In this document: positions 22,894-36,033 of the stretch, piece after piece
How the letters are laid out: every line of letters begins with the position of its first letter
Numbering within the stretch: the first letter of the stretch is position 1
Assembly: GCA_016946835.1 (NCBI GenBank)
Contig: JACVTC010000060.1
Location: forward strand, 941,501-1,005,500
Length of the DNA: 64,000 bases
Reading direction: 5' to 3'
Source: Neocallimastix lanati (nom. inval.)
Taxonomy: Eukaryota; Neocallimastigomycota; Neocallimastigomycetes; Neocallimastigales; Neocallimastigaceae
Position numbers and translations under genes: made by a program
The notes under the pieces: model-generated
The model's input: the letters and a program-made list of their open reading frames with translations, nothing else
Databases searched by the model: none
What the model was told of the DNA's origin: nothing

Positions 22894-23917
22894 TGTAAGA
22901 ATCTATAATTATTTTTAACAAAATAATTATATTTTCTTAGTTAGGTTATAATTAATATAACTTTTATTTAACTCATATTTCATTTATACACCTAATTATA
23001 ATTAATAATTTATTTAATTATATATTAAAAATTTGTTTAGTTTAATATTAAAAATTTATTTAATTAAATAATTTTTATACATTTAAAATAATATTAAATT
23101 TATTTAATTAAATAATTTTTATACATTTAAAATAATATTAAATTTATTTAATTATTCACTTAATTATTAAATTTATTAGTTTTAGTTTTCTCTCACTTAT
23201 TAAATCATAAACTAAAACACTATTCTGTATTCTATCATGTATTCTGTATTGTATTAATCATGTATTTTATTATTAATGTATTGTTTTATATTTTTTATGT
23301 AAAGTTCTATAAAATAGAACTAAATAGATTAAATTTTAAATTTTATGATCGAAATAATTTTCATTATTTTATTCTTTTATTTTCGATCATTATATTAGAT
23401 TAAGTAATCGGTTAATTAAGGTTTTTCCATATACTTCTTAAAAGTAATCGGTTTTACTTAATTAACGCGATGATCGATATGGATAGAATATCGATCAAAA
23501 AACTTTTCTAGGTTTTTCTTCTAGTCTTTTCCTAGATAAGAGATTTGTTAAGATTAGAACCCCTTTTGATTTTAATCTTATTTTGACAAAAAAGTATAAA
23601 TAAGGCTCTTGAGTTCTCTTTGAGAAATTAAGAGTTATTATTATAACAATTATAATATAATAATAATAACAATAAGTTTTAACATTTAAAATTTCTAATA
23701 AATAATAAAACAAATTATTTTAATAAAACAGATTTTATAATTAAAACTTTTCTTTATCAATTTTAGTGTTTCGTCTATTATAATTCGTTATAATAAACTC
23801 GAAAATTAGAAAGAACCATAGGTAAGTATGATTCTTTTCTAAACCTTTAATATTAGCAGTTAGAGCTAATATTAATGATTAATAATTTAATTATAATTTT
23901 TTAATTAAATTATTACA
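22894..23917 (+). mobile_element. LTR, family G copy 2
   Basis: About 1,024 bp, TGTAAGAATC...ATTATTACA. It has the GATCGATAT-n7-ATATCGATC inverted repeat at 23472-23496 and a TATA-like GTATAAATAAGGCTC near 23593. No matching target duplication was found, so the flanks may be rearranged. Confidence 0.8.
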
Positions 23918-24738
23918 ATAATAACTCTTCTTAGTATAGTTTAATAGAATAGTTAATTAATTTAATAATATAATTAATTTCTAGAATCAAATAGTACAAA
24001 ATAATTTAGTGTAGTACAATAAAAAAATTTTTATGATTAATAATAAATAAAATAATATAAATTATATAGAATAATCTAGAAATTAAGAGAATAAATTAAT
24101 ATATAGTAAATAAATTAAATATTAAAATATAAGTAGATAATATTAGTAAATCAGATCAAAAATCATTAATTAATAATTTAGTATAGAAATTATAAGAATA
24201 AATTAATATAAACCATAAATTAAATATTAAAAAAATAAGTAAATAGTAATAATTATATATTAATAAAACTAATATATAATTAGTTAATAAGTTTTCTCCC
24301 TTATTCGGGTTTTCTTATTAACTAAAGATTGATGTAATTAAACACCAATCGAGATCTATCTAGTTTTTTCTTCTAATCTTTTTCTAGATAGAGATAATTT
24401 TCCAAGATTAGAAATCAAATTAATATAAATAGGACTCTTGATTCTTCTAAAAATAATCAAGAGTTATTATTATAAGAAATTATAATAATTAACACAAATA
24501 TTTTAAAATTACTATTAATAAAAAATTTTTATAATAAAATAATTTCTAAAATACTCTTAACCTACTTTTAGTGTTGTTTATTATAATCTAATAAACTCTA
24601 AGTTTTTAAATTTTCGTTTTCAATTTTTATATTATATTTTTTAATTTTATTTCAATTAATAATATTTTTTATTATTAATTGCAGAAAGAATTAATTATTA
24701 ATATAATTAAATATTTTTAATTAATTCTTTACATTACA
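23918..24738 (+). mobile_element. Diverged family-G-like LTR remnant
   Basis: Shares the promoter-side blocks TCTAGTTTTTTCTTCTAATC, TATAAATAGGACTC and CAAGAGTTATTATTATAA with family G and ends TTTACATTACA. The start is not defined. Confidence 0.6.
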
Positions 24739-27032
24739 TGATACGGGCTGGGGTTGAAACACTAAGATATTCAAAACAAAAAAATAAATACTAACACATA
24801 ACTATAAAAATAAATTTGGAAACAAGAAAAAAAATTAAATTTTAAAATATTCTTTATTTAAATTTAAAATTAAAATTATTTGTTCCAAGTATTAAAAAGA
24901 AAGAAATTTATTCTTCTTTTTATACTTTTATTTTAATACATTTTATTTATTATTAATATATTCTTTATAAAAAAAACTATTATAACTATTTTATTTTAAT
25001 TTTTAACTATTATTTTAAATTATTTTTTAAAAAAAAAAAAATAACATTTATTAAATTAAAATATAAAAAATTAATTTAGAGATTGTATCACGAAGGGCAT
25101 TCCGGGCGGTAGCTTCTTCTTGATATTGTTTTTCAGAGAGAGAATTATACAGAATTGATATTTTCTGTATTTTAGATCATTTTTTTATTATTGAAATTCA
25201 GTATTTTAGTTCATTTTTATTTTTAATAAAGATTTAATTTATTTTTAATTTTTGATTTATTTTTAGTTTATTTCAAAGGTTTAGAAAATATTATACAGAA
25301 ACTTATAATTCTGTATTTTATATCAAATATTTATTGAAATAGGTTTTTATTATTCTTAATATAAAAATAAGAATTAATAATGATTTAAATATTATATAAT
25401 TTTTAATAAGAATATTTAATAATAATTTTTATTATATTTAATATTAATAAAAGATTTTTATTAGAATATTTAATAATAATTTTTATTATATTTAATATTA
25501 ATAAAAGATTTTAATAAGAATATTTTATAATAATTTTTATTATATTTAATATTAATAAAAGATTTTTATTAGAATATTTAATAATAATTTTTATTATATT
25601 TAATATTAATAAAAGATTTTTATTAGAATATTTAATAATAATTTTTATTATATTTGATATTAATAAAAGATTTTAATAAGAATATTTAATAATAATTTTT
25701 ATTAGATTTGATATTAATAAAAGAATTTTATAAGAATATTTAATAATAATTTTTATTATAAAAGATTTTAATAAGAATATTTAATAATAATTTTTATTAT
25801 ATTTAATATTAATAAAAGATTTTTATTAGAATATTTAATAATTTTTATTATATTTGATATTAATAAAAGATTTTAATAAGAATATTTAATAATAATTTTT
25901 ATTATATTTGTAAAAGAAAACACAAAAATAGATTACAATAACAAAATACAATAAATTTTATTTTATTAAAAAATTTTTTTTTTAAAATATATTTTATTAA
26001 TATTTAATAGTTATTTGTTAAAATAACAATTACATCGAGAAAAAATGTGAAAAGTATCTTCTATTTATACCTTTCCTAAATACATTGATAATATATTATT
26101 TTATTTAAATTACATATATTTTAATATAAAACTATCCTAATGAATTTTATTAAATAATAAATTTATAAACTATAACTAAATTTAGAAAAATATAATTATT
26201 AATTAAACTAAATACTAAATAATTAAAATTAAGTACATTTATTATCTATTTATTATTTTAATATTATAAGTAAAGTCTTTATTTATTTTCGATTTAAAAA
26301 CAATGTTAAAGGAGTCATGATTAAATTTTGAAACTTAATTTTCACAAAATAAATTATTAATTTATTTTGTTTTAAACTTTAATTAATTCATTTAAATTAT
26401 TTTACAACAATAATTTTCTCAGAATTAAAATTTATAAAAATTATTACATTAAAAATTTATCTTGTGGCTTAAAGAATATAATTCAAAAATTTAGTTCATA
26501 TGATTTATTTACTTTGCTTATTATTTTATAAATCAAAGAATAATTTACATTTTTGGATTACACAAGAAAAATTTTTAATTTAAAATGTGATTGGGATAAT
26601 CACATCTTTACAATATTTAATATTAATAAAAAAAATTTATAAGAATATTTAATAATAATTTTTATTATATTTAATATTAATAAAAGATTTTTATTAGAAT
26701 ATTTAATAATAATTTTTATTATATTTGATATTAATAAAAGATTTTAATAAGAATATTTAATAATAATTTTTATTAGATTTGATATTAATAAAAGAATTTT
26801 ATAAGAATATTTAATAATAATTTTTATTATAAAAGATTTTAATAAGAATATTTAATAATAATTTTTATTATATTTAATATTAATAAAAGATTTTTATTAG
26901 AATATTTAATAATTTTTATTATATTTGATATTAATAAAAGATTTTAATAAGAATATTTAATAATAATTTTATTTTATTATTATTAAGAGTATTTAATAGG
27001 AAATACAAGGTATTTAGTGACACCCTATATCA
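24739..27032. mobile_element. LTR-like repeat F, copy 1, with 54-bp tandem array
   Basis: Starts TGATACGGGCTGGGG and is collinear with 62977-64000. It includes a conserved G+C-richer block (GCATTCCGGGCGGTAGC near 25098) and, from about 25380, roughly a dozen imperfect units of about 54 bp (ATTTAATAATAATTTTTATT core). A solo LTR splits the array. The probable end is CACCCTATATCA. Confidence 0.65.
25909..26612. mobile_element. Solo LTR inside the tandem array
   Basis: 704 bp, TGTAAAAG...CATCTTTACA (TGTAAA/TTTACA termini), with perfect 5-bp duplication ATATT (25904-25908, 26613-26617). The array continues on both sides. No second copy of this LTR is in the window. Confidence 0.88.
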
Positions 27033-27036
27033 ATAT

Positions 27037-27964
27037 TGATTTATACCTAATATTCTTAATCTACAAAAATTAAATTTTGCAGAAGTGAATAAAAGGATAA
27101 ATACTGAATAAAAATTGATTTAAGGAATTTAAAAAAAATAAATATGTTTTATTATTAAACACAAAAATGTTTTATTAAAAAAAAATTTATTTTTATTTTA
27201 ATATTAATCTTTATTTATTTAATAATTAATTTTGTTTAAATTAATAAAATAATTGTTAAAACTAATAAAATAATAAAATGAAATATTTATTATTTAAACT
27301 AATTTATTTTAAATTTTAATAATAAAATTGATTATTAATAACTAATAAAATATTTATAATAATTTATTAACTAATTAATAATAAAGAATAATTTATAAGA
27401 AATATTTACATGTTTTTATATTTTTCTTTGATTTTAAACTATTTACATTAAAAATAATAAAATTAATAAAAGAGAAATAAAGAATAATTTATTATTAAAT
27501 TAAACAATATTTACAATTAAAATGTTAATAAAGATGAGTTTTAAAATGTTATTTTAATTACAATTTGTTTATAAAAGTTGAGTTATAAAATAAATAAAAT
27601 AATCATTATTTTAAATAAAAGTAACTTAAAAAATTATTTAACTATTCAATTTTAATTTTGCTTTGTTTATAAGTTTGTTTATTTGTTATTTATAATTTAT
27701 TAAATATGTTTATTATTTTGTTTATTTGTTGTTTTAGAAAAATATTATTTATTAATTTATATTAGTTTTTAATTAAAATTATTAATGATTAATTAATTTA
27801 TTATTATTTTATTTTAATTATCTTTATTTAATTAATTTTTCTTAAATATGGATTTAATTTTTTTTTTTAGAATGGATTAATTTTTGGGTTAAGCTAGAAA
27901 ACTTTAACAAGAATTTGTTTTTTATTATTTATTTTAATTTAATAATTTTGTTATTTATCAATAT
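27037..27964. mobile_element. LTR-like dispersed repeat I, copy 2
   Basis: Collinear with copy 1 from TGATTTATACC to GTTATTTATCAA, lacking the 73-bp duplication and the long T run. It ends where the element C LTR begins. Confidence 0.65.
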
Positions 27965-28960
27965 TGTTATGGTTCGAGGAATTCAAAAAAAAAATTATAT
28001 AATATTAAAACACAAAAAAAAAATTTTATTCTTTCACAATAATTTTTATTTATTTATTATATTTTTATTTTAATTTTTATTTTATTTTTATTATTATTTT
28101 TATTTATTTATGTTATTTTTATTTTATTTTTATTATTATTTTTATTTATTTTTATTTTCTTTTTTTTTTTCTTTTTATTTATTTATTTTTATTATTTCTA
28201 TTTTTATTTCCCTTTTTTTTTTTCTCTCCCCTAAAAAGGGGTTCCAAGGTAGTCAATTTATATCTTTTTGAAGATATAAAAGTAGCAAAGCCTCTGGAAG
28301 TAGTTGAAGAGATGGAAAAACAATAGATTTTTAAATCTTATTGATTATTTCCTTATTGTAATAAATAGAAATTTTATTATTTCCTAATATTCAAATTAAC
28401 CAAAATAAATCTATAATATAAAAGATGCATTATAGATAAGAATTAAACAAAAAAAAAGAGAAGCAGTATTACAATAAAATTGAATACTTTAACTTAATTT
28501 TGATACTAATTTAATATGTAATCTTATATATTAATTTGAATGACATAATAGAAAATAAAATACATTTATTAATATATGAAAAATCTTTTACAATTTTAAA
28601 TACAGAAAATTTTATTTTATTTATTTCTTTCATTTCAATTATTTCTTAATTCGAAAGACAGAAATATTGATAAAGTTATTTAAGTTGTTTATATACAGGA
28701 ATTATTCCTTATTTAGAAAAATAATACTAAAAGTAATTAGTACTATGTTATTGCTAAACTCTCATAAATTTAATTTACCTTTATAAGGAATGAACATAAA
28801 TTTAAATTAAATTTTATGTATAAACTTAAATTTTCAGATCAAATAATATAGTAAAATTATTAATGTAAAGAATACATAAATTTATTAATATTTTAAAAAT
28901 CACCTTGACTATATTAAAAGGTTTTTAATAAGAATCAATTTATTACTTCATTCTTTATCA
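27965..28960 (-). repeat. 3' LTR of element C
   Basis: About 1 kb, TGTTATGGTTCGAGG...TTCTTTATCA in plus orientation. The beginning matches the A LTR. Contains ATTTTT-type microsatellite at 28040-28220. A purine-rich tract (minus AGCGGGGGCATCG) at 28961-28973 separates it from pol. Confidence 0.72.
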
Positions 28961-28983
28961 CGATGCCCCCGCTAAGACTCAAG

Positions 28984-31900
28984 CTATATTGTAGCTGAGT
29001 TATATTTTACTATATTTTTGAGGTGTACATTCCGATTTAATAATATTCCTGAATTTGGATCAGCTAACGTAACTGTATTAAACTTTTTCTTGATTACTTT
29101 TAAAGGTCCATTAAAATAAGGTTCTAGTTTAGTTCTACTAAAGTTTCTAACTAGGACTAAATCTCCCTCCTTGATTTCCTTAGCCTGATTCATACTTTGT
29201 TTTTCTTCTCGTCTAACAGCCCAATATTTATTTGCATTTTTCACATTTTCTGATGCTTCTATGGTCCATCTATAATGAGATATAAACTTTTCCAATAGAA
29301 TTTCATCAGAAGATTTATTTATACCTTTAGTCGGTCTTGCAGCTATATCAAAAGGTTGTTGGTCTTCACGACCATAAACTAATTCAAAACTAGAATGGTT
29401 AGTGGTACTATTTTTAACAGTTCTTAAAGCCCAGAGAGCAGAGGGTAATACCTCATCCCAATCTTTATTTTTTGTCCCAAGCAATCTAAGGAGTTTACCA
29501 ATTTCTTTATTACGATTTTCCGTAAGTCCATTAGATTCGGGATGATATGTTGTAACAAATTTTATATATACATCATATAGATCTAAAAATATTTTAGTCA
29601 TATCTGATGTAAATTGGGCACCATTATCGGTGGTAATTACTTGGGGAACTCCATGACGAGAAAATACGTTAATAAGGAACTTAATTACGTCTTTAGAAGT
29701 GATATTTTCAGTCGGTTCTGCTTCTACCCACTTAGTGAAATAATCAACAGCTACTATTATATATTGATTATTACTTCTAGTTTTAACCAGTGGACCGATA
29801 ATGTCCAAACCAAGATGTACAAAAGGTCCTTCCACTTTAGTAGGTAGATTTTCTGTAGGCTCTGGATAAGGTTGTGGTCGATTTAATTGACATTTTTCAC
29901 ACTTACTGACAACACGTTTAACATCATTCACCATGTCGTTCCAATAATAACTCTTACGTAAACGTTGATAAGTCTTATAATAACCATCGTGTCCAATATT
30001 ATGAGCCTCTAATATTAATTTTATTCTTTCATTAAGATCGGTTACTAATTTTCTATAATTGTTACCATCAATAAAGTAGTCAATACCATCAATAGTGGTG
30101 AATTTTTCATTGATAAAATCATGTATTACTTTGGATAATAAGGCTTCATTTTCATCATTCGTAATATCATGGTTAATTATTTTCGTAGCTAAAACTACAT
30201 TTTCTTTATTATTTTTCATTCGGGATAGGGCATCAGCAAGCACATTCTTTTTACCGGTTTCATATCTAATGTCTACACCAAGCATATTAGCTGTCAAACA
30301 CCACCTAGTTTGCCTTGCATTATGTGGTTCCTTATTTTTGGACAACCCTAGTAACGGTTTATGGTCCGTATATACAATAGTTGGTATTGGATTTCCATCT
30401 ATATACGGTTTTAATTTAGTTATACAATAATATAGGGCAGCACCTTCTAGGTCTGTTATACCATAATGCTTTTCTGCTCTGGTCAAACTTCTACTAATAA
30501 AGTGAATAGGGTGTTCTTTTCCAGTTTCATTATCTTTTTGTAATAACACACCTCCTATTCCATCATAAGAAGCATCGGTACGTATAATAAATTCTTTATC
30601 AAACTGAGGGAAACTTAATATGGGTGCATTTATTAGTTTTTCTTTCAGTACTTCAAACGATTTTTGGTGTTCACTAGTCCAAACATACTTCACACCTTTC
30701 CTTAATAATTTACACAAACACGCAGTAATTTGTGAATATTTATCGATGAAATTTCTATAGTATCCAACAGCTCCTAAAAATGAACGTAATTCATGGATGT
30801 CCTGAGGGGGTTTCCAATCTCTGATAACCTCGATTTTACTATCAAGAGGTTTTAAGCCTTTAGTGGTTAATCTATGCCCCAAAACATTCACTTCTGTTTT
30901 CATGAAGTGACACTTTTCAATATTAAGTTTTAATCTATTTTCTTTGAGTATGGATAAAACTTGTTGAATATGTTGGAGGTGTTCTTCAACTGTTTTAGAG
31001 TATATAAGTATATCATCGATAAAATTATAAACACACTTTCCTATTAAAGGAAATAGGATTCTATTCATTTCTCTTTGAAAGGTTGCAGGAGCGTTAGTTA
31101 GACCAAATGGCATAACTTTAAATTGGTAGTTACCAAACTTAGTGGTGAAAGTTGTTATACCAATACTTTCTTCCTCCATTAAAATTTGGTGATATCCAGA
31201 GTATAAGTCAATGGTAGTGAAGATAGTTGCACCATTGAGACTATCAAAAATTTCATCAATGTATGGTATAGAATAAGAATCCTTTATAGTAGAATCATTA
31301 ACCTTCCTATAATCTACACACATACGCCATTTCCCATTAGGCTTTGGTACTAGAATAATAGGCGAAGACCATTCAGAATTTGAAGGCTCAATTAACTTTT
31401 TATTAATTAACTTAGTTAATTCTTCCTTTAAAATATCTGTCTTTAATTTTGTTAGCCGATAAGCTCTTTGTTTTATAGGTTTGGTACCAGCTTTTAGATT
31501 TATTTTGTGTGGTGAAAGCAATGATGGTGTTAATTCCTCAGACGACGTAGCAACAATTTCTATATTGTCCTCTAATAGGTGTATTATATCAGTTCTATAT
31601 TTTTCATTTAGAGTATTCATAAATATTGTATTATGTATATATTCCATAGGTGGTAATCCTTCTAATTTCTTTAATTCCCCACCAGCATATTTTTCCTTAC
31701 TATTATCCTCAAGTAATTTGTTAACACTACAAATATATTTTTCGTCAATAGCAGAATTATTTATTGATGTAATAGAACTGATAGTACCATCCATGTTATA
31801 TTTACATAAGCAATTATTTAAGGGATTAATAAATAATCTATTATCAACTATGGTTTTTAAATTAATTAGCATGTCATAAAATGGTTCCTCTTTTTCTACA

Positions 31901-33186
31901 ATTCGGAAATCAATTAACAATGAAAGCTCATTAATTTTCACAGGTATCCTAACGACTATTCCTTCAGAGTATTCATCGTCTCTAGTGGCAAGCATTATTC
32001 TACCACAACTATGACCAACAACGGTATATTGGTATGGTAGAGAATTATAATATTTTTGTGACATAATATTTAAATTACTACACGTATCAATAAGTAATTT
32101 TCCAGATACACCATCAACAGAGGCATCTACCATTGCAATATCCTCCTCTGTTATTTCTGTACTTTTACTTTTATAGTTATGATCAACATTATTAACTAAT
32201 GTTGTAGTAGCAACTACATTATTAATAGCGCCAACAACATTAGTGGTGGCTTTTACTAGTTTTAAACCTTGGGAAACTTGACTTCTTATTTTAGGCGCAG
32301 CATTCCAAAGCTGTCCAAAGGTAATATTACACTTGGTATTGCTTAAATCATCCCATACATCATATTCCTTATAATTAGAAAGCATTTTAATAATTCGATT
32401 TACCCGAGTTATTTTCATACTATTATTATTATCATTATTATTATTATTATTAATACCATCTGTATTAATTAATTTATTTAATATATTTTTATTATTCGTT
32501 ACATGATTATTATCGATAATAGTTTCATTATTATTAATATTAATAGTATTATTATTATTAATATCATTTACGACTGGGGTTTTTCTAATAGTTCCGTTGT
32601 TACTATTATTAGGATTACTAGTATTATTATTATTATTTTTGTCTTTTTTTCTTTCTCTAGTTTGGTTAATTTCCCTTGGAGCTTCTACATTATCAACTTT
32701 TGAAGTTATTTCCTCTTTATTAGTAATTAAGTTTACATTAGACTGACTGGATGATGCAGTTTCGAATTCTTTAGAATTAGTACTAGATTTCAAAAATCTT
32801 TCTTTATCACGTATTGCTTTTTCAATTTTCTTTTCTTTATTGATATTTGGTTACATAATTATTGATGTTTGCAACTGTTTCTTATGAGGTATCACCTCTT
32901 CAGTTTCCAATTCTCTTTCTTTTCTTTTTCTTAATGCAGGAGTGTTTAGAGGTCGTGGATTATCACGTAGACTTTTATGAATTTTCCTTCCTTTTCCATT
33001 ATCTAACTCAACATCACTTTCATCAAGTTTTCTTTTTGCCGCACCGACAAAATATTCTCCTACCTGATCATGACTTTTGATAGTATAATCCACTCTGTAG
33101 TCTTTACTTTCTGCATCAGAAGAATTGGAAGTATATTTTAATGAAGCTATTTTTTTGATGGGAGTGCTTCCTCTCCCTTCTACTGG
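28984..33186 (-). pseudogene. pol: Pol of element C, one nonsense codon
   Basis: From the frameshift site the -1 frame is open except for one TAA at 32851-32853, where element A has CAA in the motif QPNINKEK; a single C-to-T change explains it. Downstream about 1,280 codons are uninterrupted: Asn-rich linker, protease LIDTCSN (about 32090), RT with FIDD box (about 31020), RNase H RTDAS and TDHKPL, integrase HHCC (HNIGHDG...CEKC), and the D,D35E core (LGLDIIGPL; DNGAQF; TENRN), then a GPL-type end without chromodomain. Readthrough might still give some product. The protease carries DTC in place of DTG. The upstream part (33186 to 32854) matches the A pol N-terminus. Confidence 0.88.
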
Positions 33187-33192
33187 TTTAAA
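33160..33192 (-). promoter_or_regulatory. -1 frameshift signal, element C
   Basis: T TTA AAC at 33186-33192, an 8-nt spacer, stem GGGAG/CTCCC with 8-nt loop (33160-33177). Gag stop TAG falls within the spacer region. Confidence 0.85.
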
Positions 33193-34139
33193 GGTCCTTT
33201 GGAAAAAATCTGTTTCTTATTTTCTTCTATAATGGCTTGTAGTTTGGGACAATGTTGTTGATAATGTCCAGGTTCCTTACAGAAGAAACAGGTTTTGACG
33301 GTAGAGTTTCTTGGTCCACGTGTAAGGTTCTCCCTTTCACTTTCATCAGAAACTTTCCTATTGTCCCTGTTTTCATAAGTATTTCTTGGTGGTGAACTAC
33401 GACTCTTATTATAATTATTATTATTATTGTTGGAAACATTTCTATTAGGACTTGGTACACGATGTAACCTCACAGCAAGTCTATCCACTTTTTCTGCAAT
33501 TTCATAAGCCTTTGAAAGTGGTATATCATCAATTAAAGTTACTCTTTTCCAGGCCTCAATATTATTCTCAAGTGCATCAGCATAGTCCAAGATACTGATT
33601 TGTTTTTTGTGAGTTTTATCTAATTTTAAATATAATGTCCGATACCTTTTATTAAAATCCCTTACTTTTTCATTTCTACCAATTTTAAGAGCACGCAATT
33701 CCCTTAATAAGGTATTCTGATCTTCCTTTGCCCCATAGAATACTTCAAGAGCGTTGACGATCTCGACAAAAGAAGGATAACGGTTAGTTCTAACACTATC
33801 ATTACTAGAACTACTTGAACTAGTAGAGCTACTGGTGCTAGATCCTGACATCTCACCAGTATCAGTGGAACCATTCAATTCTACATCTTCTTCTGCTGTA
33901 GTAGCAGGTAGTTCTAATTCTTGGATAATTTGTCTTGGTTCACCAGTAGACGTTAATAGGCAAGCAACAAAAATAGTTTTTGGATCAGTGATATTTTGTA
34001 ATTGGATCCATAACTCAATTTCAGAAGCCCAAGATTTTATATCCAAATGGTCCTTGTTTAATTTATCAACATATTTTAGTTCCTTTTTAAGATCTTTAAA
34101 TGAAGGAACATTAGTAGTATCATTAGTAACTGAAGCCAT
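33180..34139 (-). CDS. gag: Gag of element C (CCHC knuckle)
   Basis: 319 residues from the ATG at 34139 (MASVTNDTTNVPSFKDLKKE), which aligns with the A start; the frame continues upstream only to a TTG. Capsid region parallels A (FYGAKEDQNTLLRELRALKI; KRYRTLYLKLDK). A Ser/Thr-rich run replaces the acidic run of A. Zinc knuckle CFFCKEPGHYQQHC lies at about 284-297, with an Asn-rich and basic stretch before it. C-terminus GPLNQ* overlaps the frameshift site. Intact, so it could in principle support particles in trans. Confidence 0.88.
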   Translation of the reverse strand: MASVTNDTTNVPSFKDLKKELKYVDKLNKDHLDIKSWASEIELWIQLQNITDPKTIFVACLLTSTGEPRQIIQELELPATTAEEDVELNGSTDTGEMSGSSTSSSTSSSSSSNDSVRTNRYPSFVEIVNALEVFYGAKEDQNTLLRELRALKIGRNEKVRDFNKRYRTLYLKLDKTHKKQISILDYADALENNIEAWKRVTLIDDIPLSKAYEIAEKVDRLAVRLHRVPSPNRNVSNNNNNNYNKSRSSPPRNTYENRDNRKVSDESERENLTRGPRNSTVKTCFFCKEPGHYQQHCPKLQAIIEENKKQIFSKGPLNQ

Positions 34140-34197
34140 ATTTCTTGAGTAGAAATTATACAATAATATAGGTAAAATATTCAAAATAAAAATAATA

Positions 34198-34246
<49 letters not shown>

Positions 34247-34312
34247 GTGTGTGAGTATGTTATAGATATATATAATATAGTATTAGAATTTATAAGTTTA
34301 CAAACAATATTT
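34140..34312 (-). other. Residual leader of element C with 42-T run
   Basis: A/T-rich; T run 34201-34242, then a GT-rich patch. It ends at ATTT, which is the target duplicated by element D. Confidence 0.7.
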
Positions 34313-34872
34313 TGGTACGTTATTTTTATATATTGTACCTTTTATATGATTTGGGGAAAGCAAGTTGTAAAACTATAAAATAATATATTCTAATAAAAGA
34401 AATAAATAAAAAAAATTATAACACAAAATTAATAATAAATTTTAATAAATAATAATGTGTTACTTTTAAGTCTTTATTTTATTTATAAGTTTTGTTCTTT
34501 AAATAAGTACATTTAAATTTATTATAACTTTATTATATCTTTAAATTTATATTTTAATAATAATATTAACCAAAATATCCTAAATATTTATTCACCCGAA
34601 TAAATATTTTATAATTCCTATTCTAACTATTATATTCTTTAAAGATATTAGATTATTAAGTTCTTCCTTTGTTAGTATTTTATCTTTCACTTATTTTTAT
34701 ACTATAATTTATCTTAATTCTTATTGGTTATCTATTAATTAAAATTATTTTTATTAATATTATAATTTTATATACTAATTAAACCTTATACCTATTATAA
34801 TAAAATAACTAAAGAATTATTTATTTTCTTATATTTTTAATAATTTATTCTATTTTAGTGAGTAACGTACCA
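34313..34872 (-). repeat. 3' LTR of element D
   Basis: 560 bp, TGGTACGTT...GTAACGTACCA, 7-bp terminal inverted repeat TGGTACG/CGTACCA. Identical by eye to 41574-42133. A minus-strand G-rich polypurine tract (GTGGGGGCGTCT) lies at 34873-34884. Confidence 0.95.
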
Positions 34873-35171
34873 AGACGCCCCCACTTTGTCTAGACTTCGT
34901 CCCTTGAAGTCGTGGTTTATGGATATAATGAATAAAATTTTTATAAAAATTAAAAAAAAATGTTTTTATATTCTTTAAATTTTTTTTTTTTTTTTTTTTT
35001 TATACTTGAACTATATAACTATATAGATTTTTTTTTTTTTTTTTTTTTTATACTTGAACTATATAACTATATAGATTTTTTTTTTTTTTTTATATTATAT
35101 ATATACAATTTCATACAGTAATGTACATGTATACATTACATATATGTAATTTATACTATATTGTATATGCA

Positions 35172-35231
<60 letters not shown>

Positions 35232-35662
35232 GTAAGTAAATTGTAAAATTATGTTATATTGTTTATAAAATTTTATAAAATTATATACTTGTTTACTAAT
35301 TTAAAATTTAATTTATATATATTCTGTCTATATATCTTTGTATATTTTAATATTATATTTTAATATTATATTTTACTATTCTATTTTACTATTCTATTTT
35401 ACTATTCTATTTTACTATTCTATTTTACTATTATATTTTACTATTATATTTTACTATTATATTTTACTATTCTATTTTACTATTATATTTTACTATTATA
35501 TTTAACTATTATATTTTACTATTATAATCTATTATTATATTTTTATTATATTTTATTATTTATATCTAATAAAAGAAATTACTGGATTAGAAATGTGAAT
35601 TAATTTATTAAACTTTTCAACAATAGCTAAATGTTTATTTTTGTAAGTTGAAATTCAAACGC

Positions 35663-35714
<52 letters not shown>

Positions 35715-36033
35715 TCGTTATCTATATTCTGAAAATTATATAATTGTATTATTTATCTATCTCTATAATTTTTTTTTTAAAGCGTGTTATTGTCAGGAAG
35801 TTATAGGTTGTATTAAAATAATTTTTTTTTTTTTTTTTTTAGATAAAAACCATATTTATTTTATATATATTATTTTTTAATTTATAATTGATAATAAATA
35901 TTAATAAATAAAAAAAAATTCTTATGTAAATATTATTATTATTTTATCTACTTATTAAAAAAAACTTGCTATAAATAATGTTTTAATTATTTAATAATTA
36001 TTGTAAATATATTTATATTATCTGATAAGTATC
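34873..36033 (-). other. 3' non-coding region of element D, microsatellite-rich
   Basis: 1.16 kb between pol and LTR. Contains T runs at 35194-35229 (36) and 35664-35713 (50), two copies of a T-run plus ACTTGAACTATATAACTATA unit (about 34977-35095), an AT dinucleotide run, and a 10-12 bp TATTTTACTAT-type array at about 35345-35530. A patch near 34893 (GACTTCGTCCC..GAAGT) is shared with B. No coding frame. Confidence 0.8.

Larger units (their letters stand above)
27965..34312 (-). mobile_element. Ty3/gypsy LTR retrotransposon C (5' truncated)
   Basis: Minus-strand sister of element A with 3' LTR, polypurine tract, pol and gag. Only about 170 bp of leader survives beyond gag; no primer site or 5' LTR is present. 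Element D sits at the break, between C and tRNA-Trp copy 4. Confidence 0.85.

Noticed and set aside
33835-34152. Plus-strand frames opposite gag and pol throughout the elements
   Set aside because: They lie wholly antisense to conserved gag or pol domains and have no features of their own.
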